A DNA stretch of 30,533 nt from an uncultured Eubacteriales bacterium (GTDB lineage: Bacteria; Bacillota; Clostridia; Oscillospirales; CAG-382). Numbering within the stretch: position 1 is the stretch's first letter; every line of letters starts with the position of its first letter. The position numbers and the translations under genes were made by a program. The notes under the pieces were generated by a model. The model did no database searches. It was not told the DNA's origin and saw nothing but the letters and a program-made list of their open reading frames with translations. Shown one piece after another: positions 14,996-23,939 of the stretch. The DNA is taken from assembly GCA_934479825.1 (NCBI GenBank), contig CAKSOW010000030.1, forward strand, positions 1-30,533. Direction: 5' to 3'.

Positions 14996-17266
14996 ATGAA
15001 ATACTTTGACAAGCTTTCGGGCGATGTCGAAAAAGCGTTTGCCGCGCGCGGCGTAAATCCCGACGCTTTAAAATACTGCGTCAAGGCAGACCTTGACGGC
15101 GAAGGCTGTTATTACGACGTATACATAGCTTTTGACAGTGAAAATCTTTATCTTTTAAGCGGTTATGACCGGATGAGGAAACACGGCAAACATTATGAAG
15201 CCGGTTTCGATTTTAAGGATTTTGCCGAATATCCGGCCAAGGACATCGAGCGCCTGAATGTTGACCGCTACACCTACACCTCGCGTCTCATGGCAAGTTT
15301 TACAGATGGCAGAGAAATTCCTCTTGCACGCTTTTCCGCCGGCTTCGGTGAAAAATTCGAGCAGTTCTGCCGCCGTTTCGAGTGCTTGAAAAAAGGTGAA
15401 ACACCGGACGATTCCGCTTTGGAGGACAAGCATCTATACTGTCCGAAATGCGGCGAAAAATATCCTGACCCCAACCGTCGGTTTTGTCCGCACTGCACCA
15501 AGAAATCCAGCATTTTCAAGCGGTTATTCGGCTTGTTTGCCGACTACAAAAAGCCGATGTTCGTGATCTTAGCCCTCATCTGGCTTTCGGTCGGGTTGGA
15601 GCTTGCCGCGCCCTATTTCGGCACCAAACTTTTATACGACGATGTTCTCACCGAGGGCGGCAGGCTTTACGGACAGATTCTTTATGTCATTCTGTGCATG
15701 GCGGCCTTTTCGTTCATTTCCATGCTCTTTCGCATGACTTCGGGCATTATTTTAAGCCGCGTGACGCCGCAGGTCATCCACACGCTTCGCGTGCGCATTT
15801 TCTGTGCTATGCAGAAGCTGTCGCTGTCGTTCTTTACCAACAAGCAGACCGGATCGCTCATGGGGCGTGTAGACAATGACAGTTTTGACGTTTACTCGTT
15901 CATTGTGGATGTTGCGCCGCAGTTTTTATCCAATCTTGTCAAGATCATCGGGCTGGTTGTGTTAATGATCGGAATCAACCCGATCCTGTCGGTCTGCATG
16001 TTCGGCGTGGCTGTTGTGGTGCTTGCCATAGAATTCGTATGGTTTCGCGGACAGAAACGCATGTGGCGCGGACGCGATATCGCGCGCCGCGGCGTAAACG
16101 CCGTGTTGTCGGACGCTGTGAACGGGCACCGCGTTGTCAAGGCTTTTGCGCGCGAGGGACAGGAGGTCGCCCGTTTCGGCGGCAAAAACGACGCGCTGTT
16201 TGAGGCGGAATACAACCGCGACCGCCGCAGTGCCCGTTTCTTCCCGGTGCAAGAGGGGCTTTACGGCATTTTCAACGGATTGATCTACTGCCTCGGCGTC
16301 TATTTTGTTTTGAACGGGAATCTGCAATTCGGCGGACTTACCTTATTGATCAGCTATTTTGGCATTATCTGGGGGCCGATGTATTTCTTCATGTACATGG
16401 GCAACGACTGGGCACGCTGTATGGATGCGGCCAGCCGTATGTTTGAGATTCTGGACAGCGAGCCGGAAGTCAAAGACCCCACAGAGCCGGTCGAAGTGCC
16501 GGGCGGCGAATTAAAGGGCGATATTGAGTTCAAAAACGTATCGTTTGAATATGAAGCCGGACGGCCGATCTTAAAAAATTTGTCTTTCAAGACCGACGCC
16601 GGACATTTTACCGGTCTTGTCGGAAAAACCGGCGCCGGAAAATCCACCATTATCAACCTTATTTCCCGTATGTATGACGTAACGGGCGGCGAAATCACCA
16701 TTGACGGCATTCCGGTCAAAAAAATCGCCTTTGAGACGCTCCGCAAGAGCATCGGCGTGGTCTCCCAGGAAACCTATCTGTTTATGGGAAGTATTGCCAA
16801 CAACATCCGTTATGCACGTCCTGACGCCTCTATGGAAGAGGTCATCGAAGCCGCAAAAAACGCCGGAGCACACGACTTTATCATGAAACTTCCCGACGCA
16901 TACGACACCGTCACCGGAAGCGGCGGCATCTCTCTTTCCGGCGGCGAAAAACAGCGTATTTCCATTGCGCGCGCACTCATTCAGAAACCGAGCATTCTCA
17001 TTCTCGACGAAGCGACCGCCGCCATGGACACCGCCACCGAACGAAAGATTCAGAACGCCATTGACCGGCTGAAAGAGGGCCGCACCATCATTGCCATCGC
17101 ACACCGTCTCTCCACGCTTCGCGACGCGGACAAACTCTGCGTCATCGAGCATGGCAAGTTAGTGGAACAAGGCACGCACGATGAACTGATCCGTGCCAAA
17201 GGAAAGTATTTTGAGCTGTACAAACTGCAAAGCGAATCGCTCAAAGCCGTCGGTCTTGCCGAGTAG
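14996..17266 (+). CDS. ABC exporter (fused permease/ATPase) with N-terminal domain and zinc ribbon
   Basis: A 756-residue half-transporter. Residues 1-130 form an extra cytoplasmic domain, possibly PH-like, with strands such as CYYDVYIAFDSENLYLLSG and RYTYTSRLMASF. A four-Cys zinc ribbon follows (C149, C152, C164, C167). About 175-475 is a type I exporter membrane domain with six hydrophobic segments. The ATPase domain has a Walker A (GKTGAGKS, 543-550), Q-loop VVSQETYLF, signature LSGGEKQ (from 647), Walker B ILILDEA with catalytic Glu, and an H-loop AIAHRLS, so it is catalytically complete. A heterodimer with the similar protein at 17890 is likely (inference). Substrate unknown. The N-terminal module and ribbon are not part of ordinary ABC exporters. 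Confidence 0.9.
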   Translation: MKYFDKLSGDVEKAFAARGVNPDALKYCVKADLDGEGCYYDVYIAFDSENLYLLSGYDRMRKHGKHYEAGFDFKDFAEYPAKDIERLNVDRYTYTSRLMASFTDGREIPLARFSAGFGEKFEQFCRRFECLKKGETPDDSALEDKHLYCPKCGEKYPDPNRRFCPHCTKKSSIFKRLFGLFADYKKPMFVILALIWLSVGLELAAPYFGTKLLYDDVLTEGGRLYGQILYVILCMAAFSFISMLFRMTSGIILSRVTPQVIHTLRVRIFCAMQKLSLSFFTNKQTGSLMGRVDNDSFDVYSFIVDVAPQFLSNLVKIIGLVVLMIGINPILSVCMFGVAVVVLAIEFVWFRGQKRMWRGRDIARRGVNAVLSDAVNGHRVVKAFAREGQEVARFGGKNDALFEAEYNRDRRSARFFPVQEGLYGIFNGLIYCLGVYFVLNGNLQFGGLTLLISYFGIIWGPMYFFMYMGNDWARCMDAASRMFEILDSEPEVKDPTEPVEVPGGELKGDIEFKNVSFEYEAGRPILKNLSFKTDAGHFTGLVGKTGAGKSTIINLISRMYDVTGGEITIDGIPVKKIAFETLRKSIGVVSQETYLFMGSIANNIRYARPDASMEEVIEAAKNAGAHDFIMKLPDAYDTVTGSGGISLSGGEKQRISIARALIQKPSILILDEATAAMDTATERKIQNAIDRLKEGRTIIAIAHRLSTLRDADKLCVIEHGKLVEQGTHDELIRAKGKYFELYKLQSESLKAVGLAE

Positions 17267-17291
17267 CGCGAACCGCAGAAAGGACATTCAC

Positions 17292-17855
17292 ATGATTGAA
17301 ACCGAAAAAGACAAAAAGCCCGACGAAAATTCTGTCGGAAGCGCCGACGAAACAGCGGAGCTTGTGCTGCTTGCACCGGAAAAAGTACATTTCAAACGCG
17401 AAGAAAGCGGCTATCTGACGCTTGACTACGAGGACAAGACCTATGAAAAAGTCACGCTCACGCGCTTGATTCCGTTTGAGAGCGACGAGACCTACATCAG
17501 CGTCAGCTGCAACAGTACCGAAGATGAATGGACGGAAATCGGCGTGCTCCGCGCCATCGCCGATCTGCCCGAAACAGAAGCGGCGTGCGTGCGCGATTAT
17601 CTGGCGTTCCGCTATTACATTCCGGAAATTACGAAAATCAAGAAAATTACGGACAACCGCATGGGATATCTTTTTTTGGACGTTGATACAAACGCCGGTT
17701 CCAAAAAAATTGCCGTGAGCGACTGGTGGCACAATTTCCGCTTTCTTCCGGGGCGCATGCTTGCCGTGACCGACGCCGACGGCAACCGTTACCGCATAAC
17801 CAACGTCGATACACTCGACAAAGCCAGCTACAAGCGGCTTTTGATGTTCATTTAA
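17292..17855 (+). CDS. DUF1854 family protein
   Basis: A 187-residue soluble protein between two exporter genes. After an acidic, low-complexity N terminus (1-30) comes the DUF1854 pattern: a hydrophobic/charged strand, TLTRLIPFESDETYISV, EIGVLRAIADLP, LAFRYYIPEITKIKKI, a glycine turn and strand YLFLDVDTNAGSKKIAV, then GRMLAVTDADGNRYRI and LDKASYKRL. No catalytic motif is visible. DUF1854 genes are known beside ABC exporters; from memory some are annotated in cyanophycin-associated loci of proteobacteria, but no cyanophycin gene is seen here. ATG at 17292 has AAAGGA 8 nt upstream; a longer frame overlaps the previous gene and is rejected. It probably acts as an accessory subunit or regulator of the flanking exporter (inference). 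Confidence 0.82.
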   Translation: MIETEKDKKPDENSVGSADETAELVLLAPEKVHFKREESGYLTLDYEDKTYEKVTLTRLIPFESDETYISVSCNSTEDEWTEIGVLRAIADLPETEAACVRDYLAFRYYIPEITKIKKITDNRMGYLFLDVDTNAGSKKIAVSDWWHNFRFLPGRMLAVTDADGNRYRITNVDTLDKASYKRLLMFI

Positions 17856-17889
17856 GCATATTCCGTAATTCACGAAACGGAGATTGACC

Positions 17890-20082
17890 ATGAATTTAAA
17901 GGTTTCCTTTCCGGCAGGAATCGACCCAGCCTCTGTCGCTTTTTCCCTGCCTTTTGACATTGACGAGCACGCAAGGACGGTAAACGGCCACTTGACCGCC
18001 ACGCGCGAGAAACTGACGGTTTACTTGGACGGCGTGCCGCAAAAAGAAATTTGCTATCCGGACATTACCGGCATGGAAGTGCGCGAATTAACCGGTTCCT
18101 CCATGCTATGTGTGACCGACCGGGCGAAAAAGCTGTCTTTCGTCTGCGCCTTTTCGCAGAAATACTTTTTAAAATACGCCGAGCTTGCCAAAATTCTCGA
18201 ATATTATCTCAAAACCGGCGTATTTACCGAAAATACCGATTCGCCCGAGCCGACCTGTCCCAAATGCGGCGCCCGGTTAAACGGTGCGAGCACCTGTGTA
18301 TTCTGTGAAGCCAAATCCGGCGTTTTCACAAAGCTTCTCAAGCGGCTTCGCCCTTACCGCACACGTTTCCTTATTTCACTGTTCTGCACGTTTGCGCTGT
18401 ATGCCGCCGACGTAGTTGTACCGATCTTCCAGCGCATTCTGATCGACGATCTCATCGTTCCGAACAACCGCGACATGGCGCTCTTTTTCAAGGTGGCCGC
18501 CTGCATTGTCGGCCTGCATACTCTCCGGCTTTTCTTCATTATATGGCAGGAAAACTGCAACTACAAAATTTCCGCCGCGTACGGACGTGACCTCCGGCGC
18601 GATATTTTTGCCAAGACTCAACAGCTCTCCATGAGCAACGTATCCCGCCGCACGCCGGGGGAACTCATCAACCGCGTTTCGTCCGATGCCGGCGTAGTGC
18701 AGGATTTCATCACCCGTCAGGGCAAGGACATGATCTTGCAGACCGTCTCTCTGATTGCGTTGGTCATCATCATGTTTATCACCAATGTGCGATTAGCACT
18801 TGTGGTAGTGCTTCCCCTGCCGCTTGCGGTGTACTTATCAGCCAAATCCTACAATTTCATGCACATCCGCTACATGAACACCTGGCGGAATCATTGCAAG
18901 GCCAGCGAACTTCTTCACGATGTGCTGCACGGAATCCGCGTGGTCAAAAACTACGGCGGCGAGGCGCGTGAAGCAAAGGCTTATGAGAAAGCGTCCGGAC
19001 GTTGGGCGGATTCAATCAAAAAAGCCGATACGGCCTGGTATCTCTTCCAGCCGCCTATCAACTACCTTTTCAGCATCGGCGAATACTGTGCACTGTTTTT
19101 CGGCGGCAGTATGATTTTAGGCCGTCAGATGCAGCTTGGCGAGCTTGTGCAGTTCACGACTTATGTCTATATGCTGTACGGACCGGTACAGTGGCTTGTC
19201 AATCTGCCGCGCGTATTGGCGCAAGCCGGCGTCAGCGCCGGAAAGGTCTTTGAGATCTTAGAAGAACAGGACGATCTAAACGATTCGGTCACGCCGGTAT
19301 CTCTCCCAATCGACGGAGATATCACATTCGACCATGTTTCGTTCGGATACAAGGCCTACAATCCGGTTCTTAAAGATGTGAGTTTTTCCATCAAGAAAGG
19401 CGAAATGATCGGCGTTGTCGGTCATTCCGGCGCCGGGAAATCGACGCTAATCAACCTTGTCATGCGGCTTTACGACCCCACTTCGGGAGAGATCCGCATC
19501 GACGGACATGATTTGCGTGAGATTGCCCAATATTCCCTCCGTTCGCAGGTCGGCGTCGTGTTGCAGGAAACCTTTCTCTTTAACGGTTCTGTACTCGACA
19601 ACATCCGCTACGCCAAACCCGAAGCGACCTTTGAAGATGTCGTCCGCGCCGCGAAAGTGGCCAACTGTCACGAATTCATCACGCGTATGCCGGACGGCTA
19701 CAATACGATTGTCGGCGAACGCGGCTACAACCTTTCGGGCGGCGAACGCCAGCGTGTAGCAATTGCGCGCGCCATTCTGCACGACCCGAAGATCATCATT
19801 CTGGATGAGGCAACCGCGTCGCTCGACACACAAACCGAAAAGCAGATAAAAGACGCGCTGGCACGCCTGACGGCAGGGCGCACCACCATCGCCATTGCGC
19901 ACCGTCTTTCCACGCTTTCGGGCGCTGACCGCCTGATCGTGCTCGACAAAGGCCGCGTCGCCGAAATCGGAACGCACAGCGAACTGCTGTCCCGCAAGGG
20001 CGTGTATTATAAGCTCGTCATGGCGCAAAGACAGACAGCCAAGCTTGCGCCCGGACACGGGGAAGATCCGGACGGCGAATAA
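17890..20082 (+). CDS. ABC exporter (fused permease/ATPase) with N-terminal domain and zinc ribbon
   Basis: A 730-residue half-transporter built like the one at 14996: an N-terminal beta-rich domain (1-110, with KEICYPDITGMEVRELTG resembling a PH-like strand pattern), a zinc ribbon (C123, C126, C136, C139), a six-segment exporter membrane domain (about 155-440) and an ATPase domain. Walker A is GHSGAGKS (511-518), signature LSGGERQ, Walker B IIILDEA with catalytic Glu, and H-loop AIAHRLS; all are intact, so neither half of the presumed heterodimer is degenerate. Start is the ATG at 17890 with ACGGAG 8 nt upstream; a TTG two codons earlier is less likely. It lies 34 nt after the DUF1854 gene. 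Substrate unknown. Confidence 0.9.
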   Translation: MNLKVSFPAGIDPASVAFSLPFDIDEHARTVNGHLTATREKLTVYLDGVPQKEICYPDITGMEVRELTGSSMLCVTDRAKKLSFVCAFSQKYFLKYAELAKILEYYLKTGVFTENTDSPEPTCPKCGARLNGASTCVFCEAKSGVFTKLLKRLRPYRTRFLISLFCTFALYAADVVVPIFQRILIDDLIVPNNRDMALFFKVAACIVGLHTLRLFFIIWQENCNYKISAAYGRDLRRDIFAKTQQLSMSNVSRRTPGELINRVSSDAGVVQDFITRQGKDMILQTVSLIALVIIMFITNVRLALVVVLPLPLAVYLSAKSYNFMHIRYMNTWRNHCKASELLHDVLHGIRVVKNYGGEAREAKAYEKASGRWADSIKKADTAWYLFQPPINYLFSIGEYCALFFGGSMILGRQMQLGELVQFTTYVYMLYGPVQWLVNLPRVLAQAGVSAGKVFEILEEQDDLNDSVTPVSLPIDGDITFDHVSFGYKAYNPVLKDVSFSIKKGEMIGVVGHSGAGKSTLINLVMRLYDPTSGEIRIDGHDLREIAQYSLRSQVGVVLQETFLFNGSVLDNIRYAKPEATFEDVVRAAKVANCHEFITRMPDGYNTIVGERGYNLSGGERQRVAIARAILHDPKIIILDEATASLDTQTEKQIKDALARLTAGRTTIAIAHRLSTLSGADRLIVLDKGRVAEIGTHSELLSRKGVYYKLVMAQRQTAKLAPGHGEDPDGE

Positions 20083-20175
20083 CGGAAACGACAAGAAAAC
20101 AAAGCGATTTGAAAAAATGTATTTTCTTTGTGCAAAACGTCAATTTTTCATGGGAAAGTTTGGCATTGTTTCTAA

Positions 20176-20204
20176 TTGAATTTTGCAGACTTCTATGTTA
20201 AAAT
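20176..20204 (+). promoter_or_regulatory. Predicted promoter of the secreted phosphoesterase gene
   Basis: TTGAAT (20176-20181), a 17-nt spacer and TAAAAT (20199-20204). Transcription would start near 20211. Confidence 0.6.
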
Positions 20205-20215
20205 TATGTAAAAAC

Positions 20216-20250
20216 AGTCCTCCTGTTTTTGGCGGGAGGACTTTGTTTTT
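20216..20250 (+). terminator. Hairpin plus T run: ABC operon terminator or leader attenuator
   Basis: AGTCCTCC (20216-20223) pairs with GGAGGACT (20235-20242) and is followed by TTGTTTTT. It could end the ABC operon 134 nt upstream. However, a promoter-like sequence at 20176-20204 precedes it, so it may instead be a terminator in the leader of the secreted phosphoesterase gene. Confidence 0.75.
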
Positions 20251-20277
20251 CAAAAAAAGGAAAAGGAGCGAAACACT

Positions 20278-23200
20278 ATGAAAACCCACATTTTCTCGCG
20301 AATCCTCCCCCTGTTTCTCTTGCTTATAACACTGTCCGTCTGTACGTCGGCAATTGAGATCAAACTCTATGATGAAGGCGAGCTTCGTCAAACAATCACC
20401 TCCGGCTCTGCGGAAATTCCCGATTGGGAAATTCGCAACGGAAAGGCGCTTTATTCTTGGGTAAACCCCAAAACCGGCGCCTACTACGGCTGTCATATGT
20501 TGCCCGTACCGACAGAATCCATGGATATATATGCACAATGGGTTCCCATGGAAAAAGTCAAGCCCGGCAAAGATGCCTTCCAAAACGGTGATTTTGAGGG
20601 CGATATTGTCTATATCCGTCCCTCAAACGGCACTGTACGGGTTGTTGCTGAGGCAGACGGCAATCACGTTCTCGAATATAGGCGCTACTCACCTCATGCG
20701 TCGATTCAGACCTTTGTAGGCTGGGAAGCCGGCCGAAAATACCACATTCACTACCGTGTAAAAGCTCCTGCTGTCGTTTCTTCCTATTATAATCAAATGC
20801 GCGGCGGCGACAATATAACCGGTACACAGACAAAAACCAATGAATGGGTGACAGTCGACGATGACTTCACTGTTCCGTCCAACGCATCCGAAGCAGTCAA
20901 TGCCAATAGCGGCTGGCTTAGCCTGTACTGCAACCCGATAAACGGTTCGGGCAGTACGGTTTATTACGACGACCTCTCGCTGATTCCGTATGCCTTAGTC
21001 CGCTACCATGCCGGCGGCGGCAGCGGTGCGCCGGAGGATACTTCCCTTCTTTCCGGCACTGTGGAAATTCCCGATGTTACCCCGGTCCGCCGCGGCTTTA
21101 TCTTTGCCGGATGGTCGCTCACCGAGGGCGGCACAACAACGGTCACCTCCGTCGAAGTAAACGGCTCGGATATCGACCTTTACGCTATCTGGAACCCGAT
21201 CGGGGATCAGGATGTCATTACTTATGAATATGCCACCGAACGCACCGGCATTGCCGACGGTACGCTTTCGATCATCGCACCCGAAGAAGCGGCCGCCTAT
21301 TCCGGCGTATCGGTCTACTTTGCCAACGCTGACGGCGTAATGAGCGGTTATACGCCGTTTGCCGCCATGACGCTCACCGAGGGTTCCGCTTCTTACACAG
21401 CTGCCGGAAACCGCATTTTCGCGCCGGGCGCAACCCGGCTTTCCATCCACTTCACTGCAAGCGGCAAGGAGGATATTGTCTATTGGTATAACATTCCCGA
21501 AAAACGGCAGAACAAGGCCGAAACGCCGCTCTTTACGTTCTATGCGGTTTCGGATATCCATTTACAGGACTATTGGACGGAAATGGCCGTCAACCGTGCG
21601 CGCATGTTAAACGATATCATCGCCAACAAACCGGCGTTTACCGTTATTGCAGGCGACCTTGTCAACCACGGCACAACCGAGCAGTATAAAGTGCTCGACA
21701 ATTATATGAAAACCAATTTCAACGATGCCGGCCGTCCTGCTTTTATTATCAACGGCAACCATGAATTCCATATCAGCGACAAAAACTCCACTGAATACGA
21801 CCGCGACGCTCTGCTTAACTCTCTTGCGACCCAGATTGCCGCCAACCGCGCCATGGGATACGAAATCCGCCGCGACGGCGACGACCTCTGGTATTCGGCC
21901 ATCATTGAGGGACGCAAATTCATCTTTATGTCCACCCCCAGCACCCCTGCCAAAGAACAGCTTGCTACTTATGTCGTTTCAGACAGACAGCTGGCATTTT
22001 TAAAAGAAGAACTTGCCGAAGCCGAAAAGACCGGCGTTCCTGCCTTTGTCATTTCGCACGTGCCCTTAGCCGGCTATGTTCCCAATAACAACAGCGTGAT
22101 TACCAATTCCGCGGCAGTCGAAGAAATTTTGAACTGCTACCCCGGCACGGCCGTTATCACGGCGCATACGCACTCCAATCTTTCCCTTGACAGACTGTAT
22201 GTCAAGACCAGCGGTTCTGACAGTCTCGTCTTTACACATTTGAACGACGGCTGCTCGGTATGGCTCGAAGAAGGCACCAGCAAAAACGGCATATATGAAG
22301 TCAACTTCTCAGCCGGTCAGGTTATCGAAGTATATGCCGACAAAATGATCATCAAAGCAAGAAAATTCGCCGACCCGTGCGTTTATTTCGGCCATGGGCT
22401 GTATGAAGTGAAACTGCCCGGAAAGAACGCTATGCCGAAAGTTTCCGTTTCCGGCGGAAAACCGGCAAACGGCGTGACCTTATCGGCTGTTTTGGACGGC
22501 GTTTCCGAAGACACGAGCCGATATCACTACGAATGGCTTGTGAACGGGAAATCCGTTTGCAACACTCCCCTCTATACCATTGAAGCTTCTGCCGACATGG
22601 CCGGAAAATACGTGGTTCTGCGCGTCAGCGACGAGGAAGGCAACTATTCCTATGCACGCAGCACAGATCCGTTTACGGCAATCTCGGTTCATTATGACGC
22701 CAACGGCGGCACAGGCAGTGTTCCGGCAGACGGGCTTGCTTTGACCGGCACACCGATGCAGCCCGACGCTTTCGGCGCGTCGCCCAAAAAAGACGGTTTC
22801 TTCTTTATCGGCTGGTCAACCGATAAAAACGCCGTCAAGCCGCAAACCGAAGTGATCTCCGATACTGACATAACGCTGTACGCCGTTTATTCAAACAAAG
22901 CGTTCTTTGATTTTGATGCCACCTCCTGCGGATGGAGTCCCAAAGGAACCATCAAGGAGTATAAGCTCGAAAACAGCCTTTTAAGCTACACGGATACGGG
23001 TACCGATATGTACTTCACGCTGTCGGGCATTTCCCTCTCAGCAGATAACCACCGCTACATGCGTATCAAACGCCGTTATGACAGCGGCAGCGGCGACGGT
23101 ATGTTTTTCGGCATTAAGAACGGCGGCGGTTTCTCGCAGGCACAGCGCGTTCCGTTAGATTCCGGCACTATGGTAGCCGAGCTTGACGGCATGCAGGTCA

Positions 23201-23901
23201 TGGAATACGATTTGACCTCCCTCGTCGGCAACTATTGGAAAGGCACAGTCAATGCGCTCCGTTACGACGCTTTGGGCGGTGCAGGCACAGGCTCGACCGA
23301 TTATATCGTCTTTTCGGAGAATCATGGCATTTATGCGGTTAAATTAAACGCACCTCTGCCGGTTATCGGCACGATGCCGGAAGACGGCAGCGTCACGTTG
23401 GATGACAGCGTCAAGACCTGCACGTTGGAAAGCGTCTCTTGGGCTTCGTCCGTGCCGGAGACCGGAGCGTATGAATTTACAGCGATTCTTGCGCCGCAGA
23501 CCGGTTATGAGTTTGCAAACGCCCGTGATCTCTTGGCTTGTGTGACCGTGCCCGGCGGTCGGGTGACAGACGCCAAGATCGATGAAACCGGAAAAGCGGT
23601 CTTACGTGTTTCCATGGACGCATGCCTCGGAACACCCAAAGAAAGCAAGACGGAAGAAACACTAATCGATTTCGGCTCGGCAGTCGAAAACAAGCTCATT
23701 GTTCTTGCGTACTATACGGAGAACAACCGTGTCGGGAAAGTCGCTCTTCTCCGGAATGCCACCCTTGTCAACGGACGGCTTTGGATCGCCGACATGGACG
23801 GCTTTACGCAGGTCAAGGCGTTTGTATTGGATTCCGCGGAAACACTTCGGCCGATTTCTGATAAAACCTACACGGGGACTTCCACTCCCCTGCCGCAATA
23901 A
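20278..23901 (+). CDS. Large secreted metallophosphoesterase with InlB-type repeats
   Basis: A 1207-residue exported protein. The signal peptide is residues 1-25 (hydrophobic core ILPLFLLLITLSV, cleavage after TSA). Then come an InlB/Listeria-Bacteroides-like repeat (25-90, ending DIYAQW), a carbohydrate-binding-like beta domain (99-236, starting NGDFEGD), a second repeat (240-305, GFIFAGWS...DLYAIW), a beta domain shared with the enzyme at 4894 (314-408), and the phosphoesterase core: D426-I-H428, GD (459-460), GNHE (493-496), H594, HTH (630-632). After it come a shared tail (LNDGCSVW, GQVIEVYADKMI), an Ig-like segment, a third repeat (802-871, GFFFIGWS...TLYAVY) and beta-rich C-terminal domains. 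No LPXTG, SLH or lipobox anchor is visible, so it is probably released or held by binding domains. AAGGAG lies 9 nt before the ATG. Confidence 0.88.
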   Translation: MKTHIFSRILPLFLLLITLSVCTSAIEIKLYDEGELRQTITSGSAEIPDWEIRNGKALYSWVNPKTGAYYGCHMLPVPTESMDIYAQWVPMEKVKPGKDAFQNGDFEGDIVYIRPSNGTVRVVAEADGNHVLEYRRYSPHASIQTFVGWEAGRKYHIHYRVKAPAVVSSYYNQMRGGDNITGTQTKTNEWVTVDDDFTVPSNASEAVNANSGWLSLYCNPINGSGSTVYYDDLSLIPYALVRYHAGGGSGAPEDTSLLSGTVEIPDVTPVRRGFIFAGWSLTEGGTTTVTSVEVNGSDIDLYAIWNPIGDQDVITYEYATERTGIADGTLSIIAPEEAAAYSGVSVYFANADGVMSGYTPFAAMTLTEGSASYTAAGNRIFAPGATRLSIHFTASGKEDIVYWYNIPEKRQNKAETPLFTFYAVSDIHLQDYWTEMAVNRARMLNDIIANKPAFTVIAGDLVNHGTTEQYKVLDNYMKTNFNDAGRPAFIINGNHEFHISDKNSTEYDRDALLNSLATQIAANRAMGYEIRRDGDDLWYSAIIEGRKFIFMSTPSTPAKEQLATYVVSDRQLAFLKEELAEAEKTGVPAFVISHVPLAGYVPNNNSVITNSAAVEEILNCYPGTAVITAHTHSNLSLDRLYVKTSGSDSLVFTHLNDGCSVWLEEGTSKNGIYEVNFSAGQVIEVYADKMIIKARKFADPCVYFGHGLYEVKLPGKNAMPKVSVSGGKPANGVTLSAVLDGVSEDTSRYHYEWLVNGKSVCNTPLYTIEASADMAGKYVVLRVSDEEGNYSYARSTDPFTAISVHYDANGGTGSVPADGLALTGTPMQPDAFGASPKKDGFFFIGWSTDKNAVKPQTEVISDTDITLYAVYSNKAFFDFDATSCGWSPKGTIKEYKLENSLLSYTDTGTDMYFTLSGISLSADNHRYMRIKRRYDSGSGDGMFFGIKNGGGFSQAQRVPLDSGTMVAELDGMQVMEYDLTSLVGNYWKGTVNALRYDALGGAGTGSTDYIVFSENHGIYAVKLNAPLPVIGTMPEDGSVTLDDSVKTCTLESVSWASSVPETGAYEFTAILAPQTGYEFANARDLLACVTVPGGRVTDAKIDETGKAVLRVSMDACLGTPKESKTEETLIDFGSAVENKLIVLAYYTENNRVGKVALLRNATLVNGRLWIADMDGFTQVKAFVLDSAETLRPISDKTYTGTSTPLPQ

Positions 23902-23939
23902 CCAGTTATCCATTCAATCAATAAAAAAGGACTCTTACT

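Noticed and set aside
17241..18002. 253-codon frame antisense to the DUF1854 gene and exporter junction
   Set aside because: It spans two real genes and the gap between them on the other strand and shows no recognisable domain.
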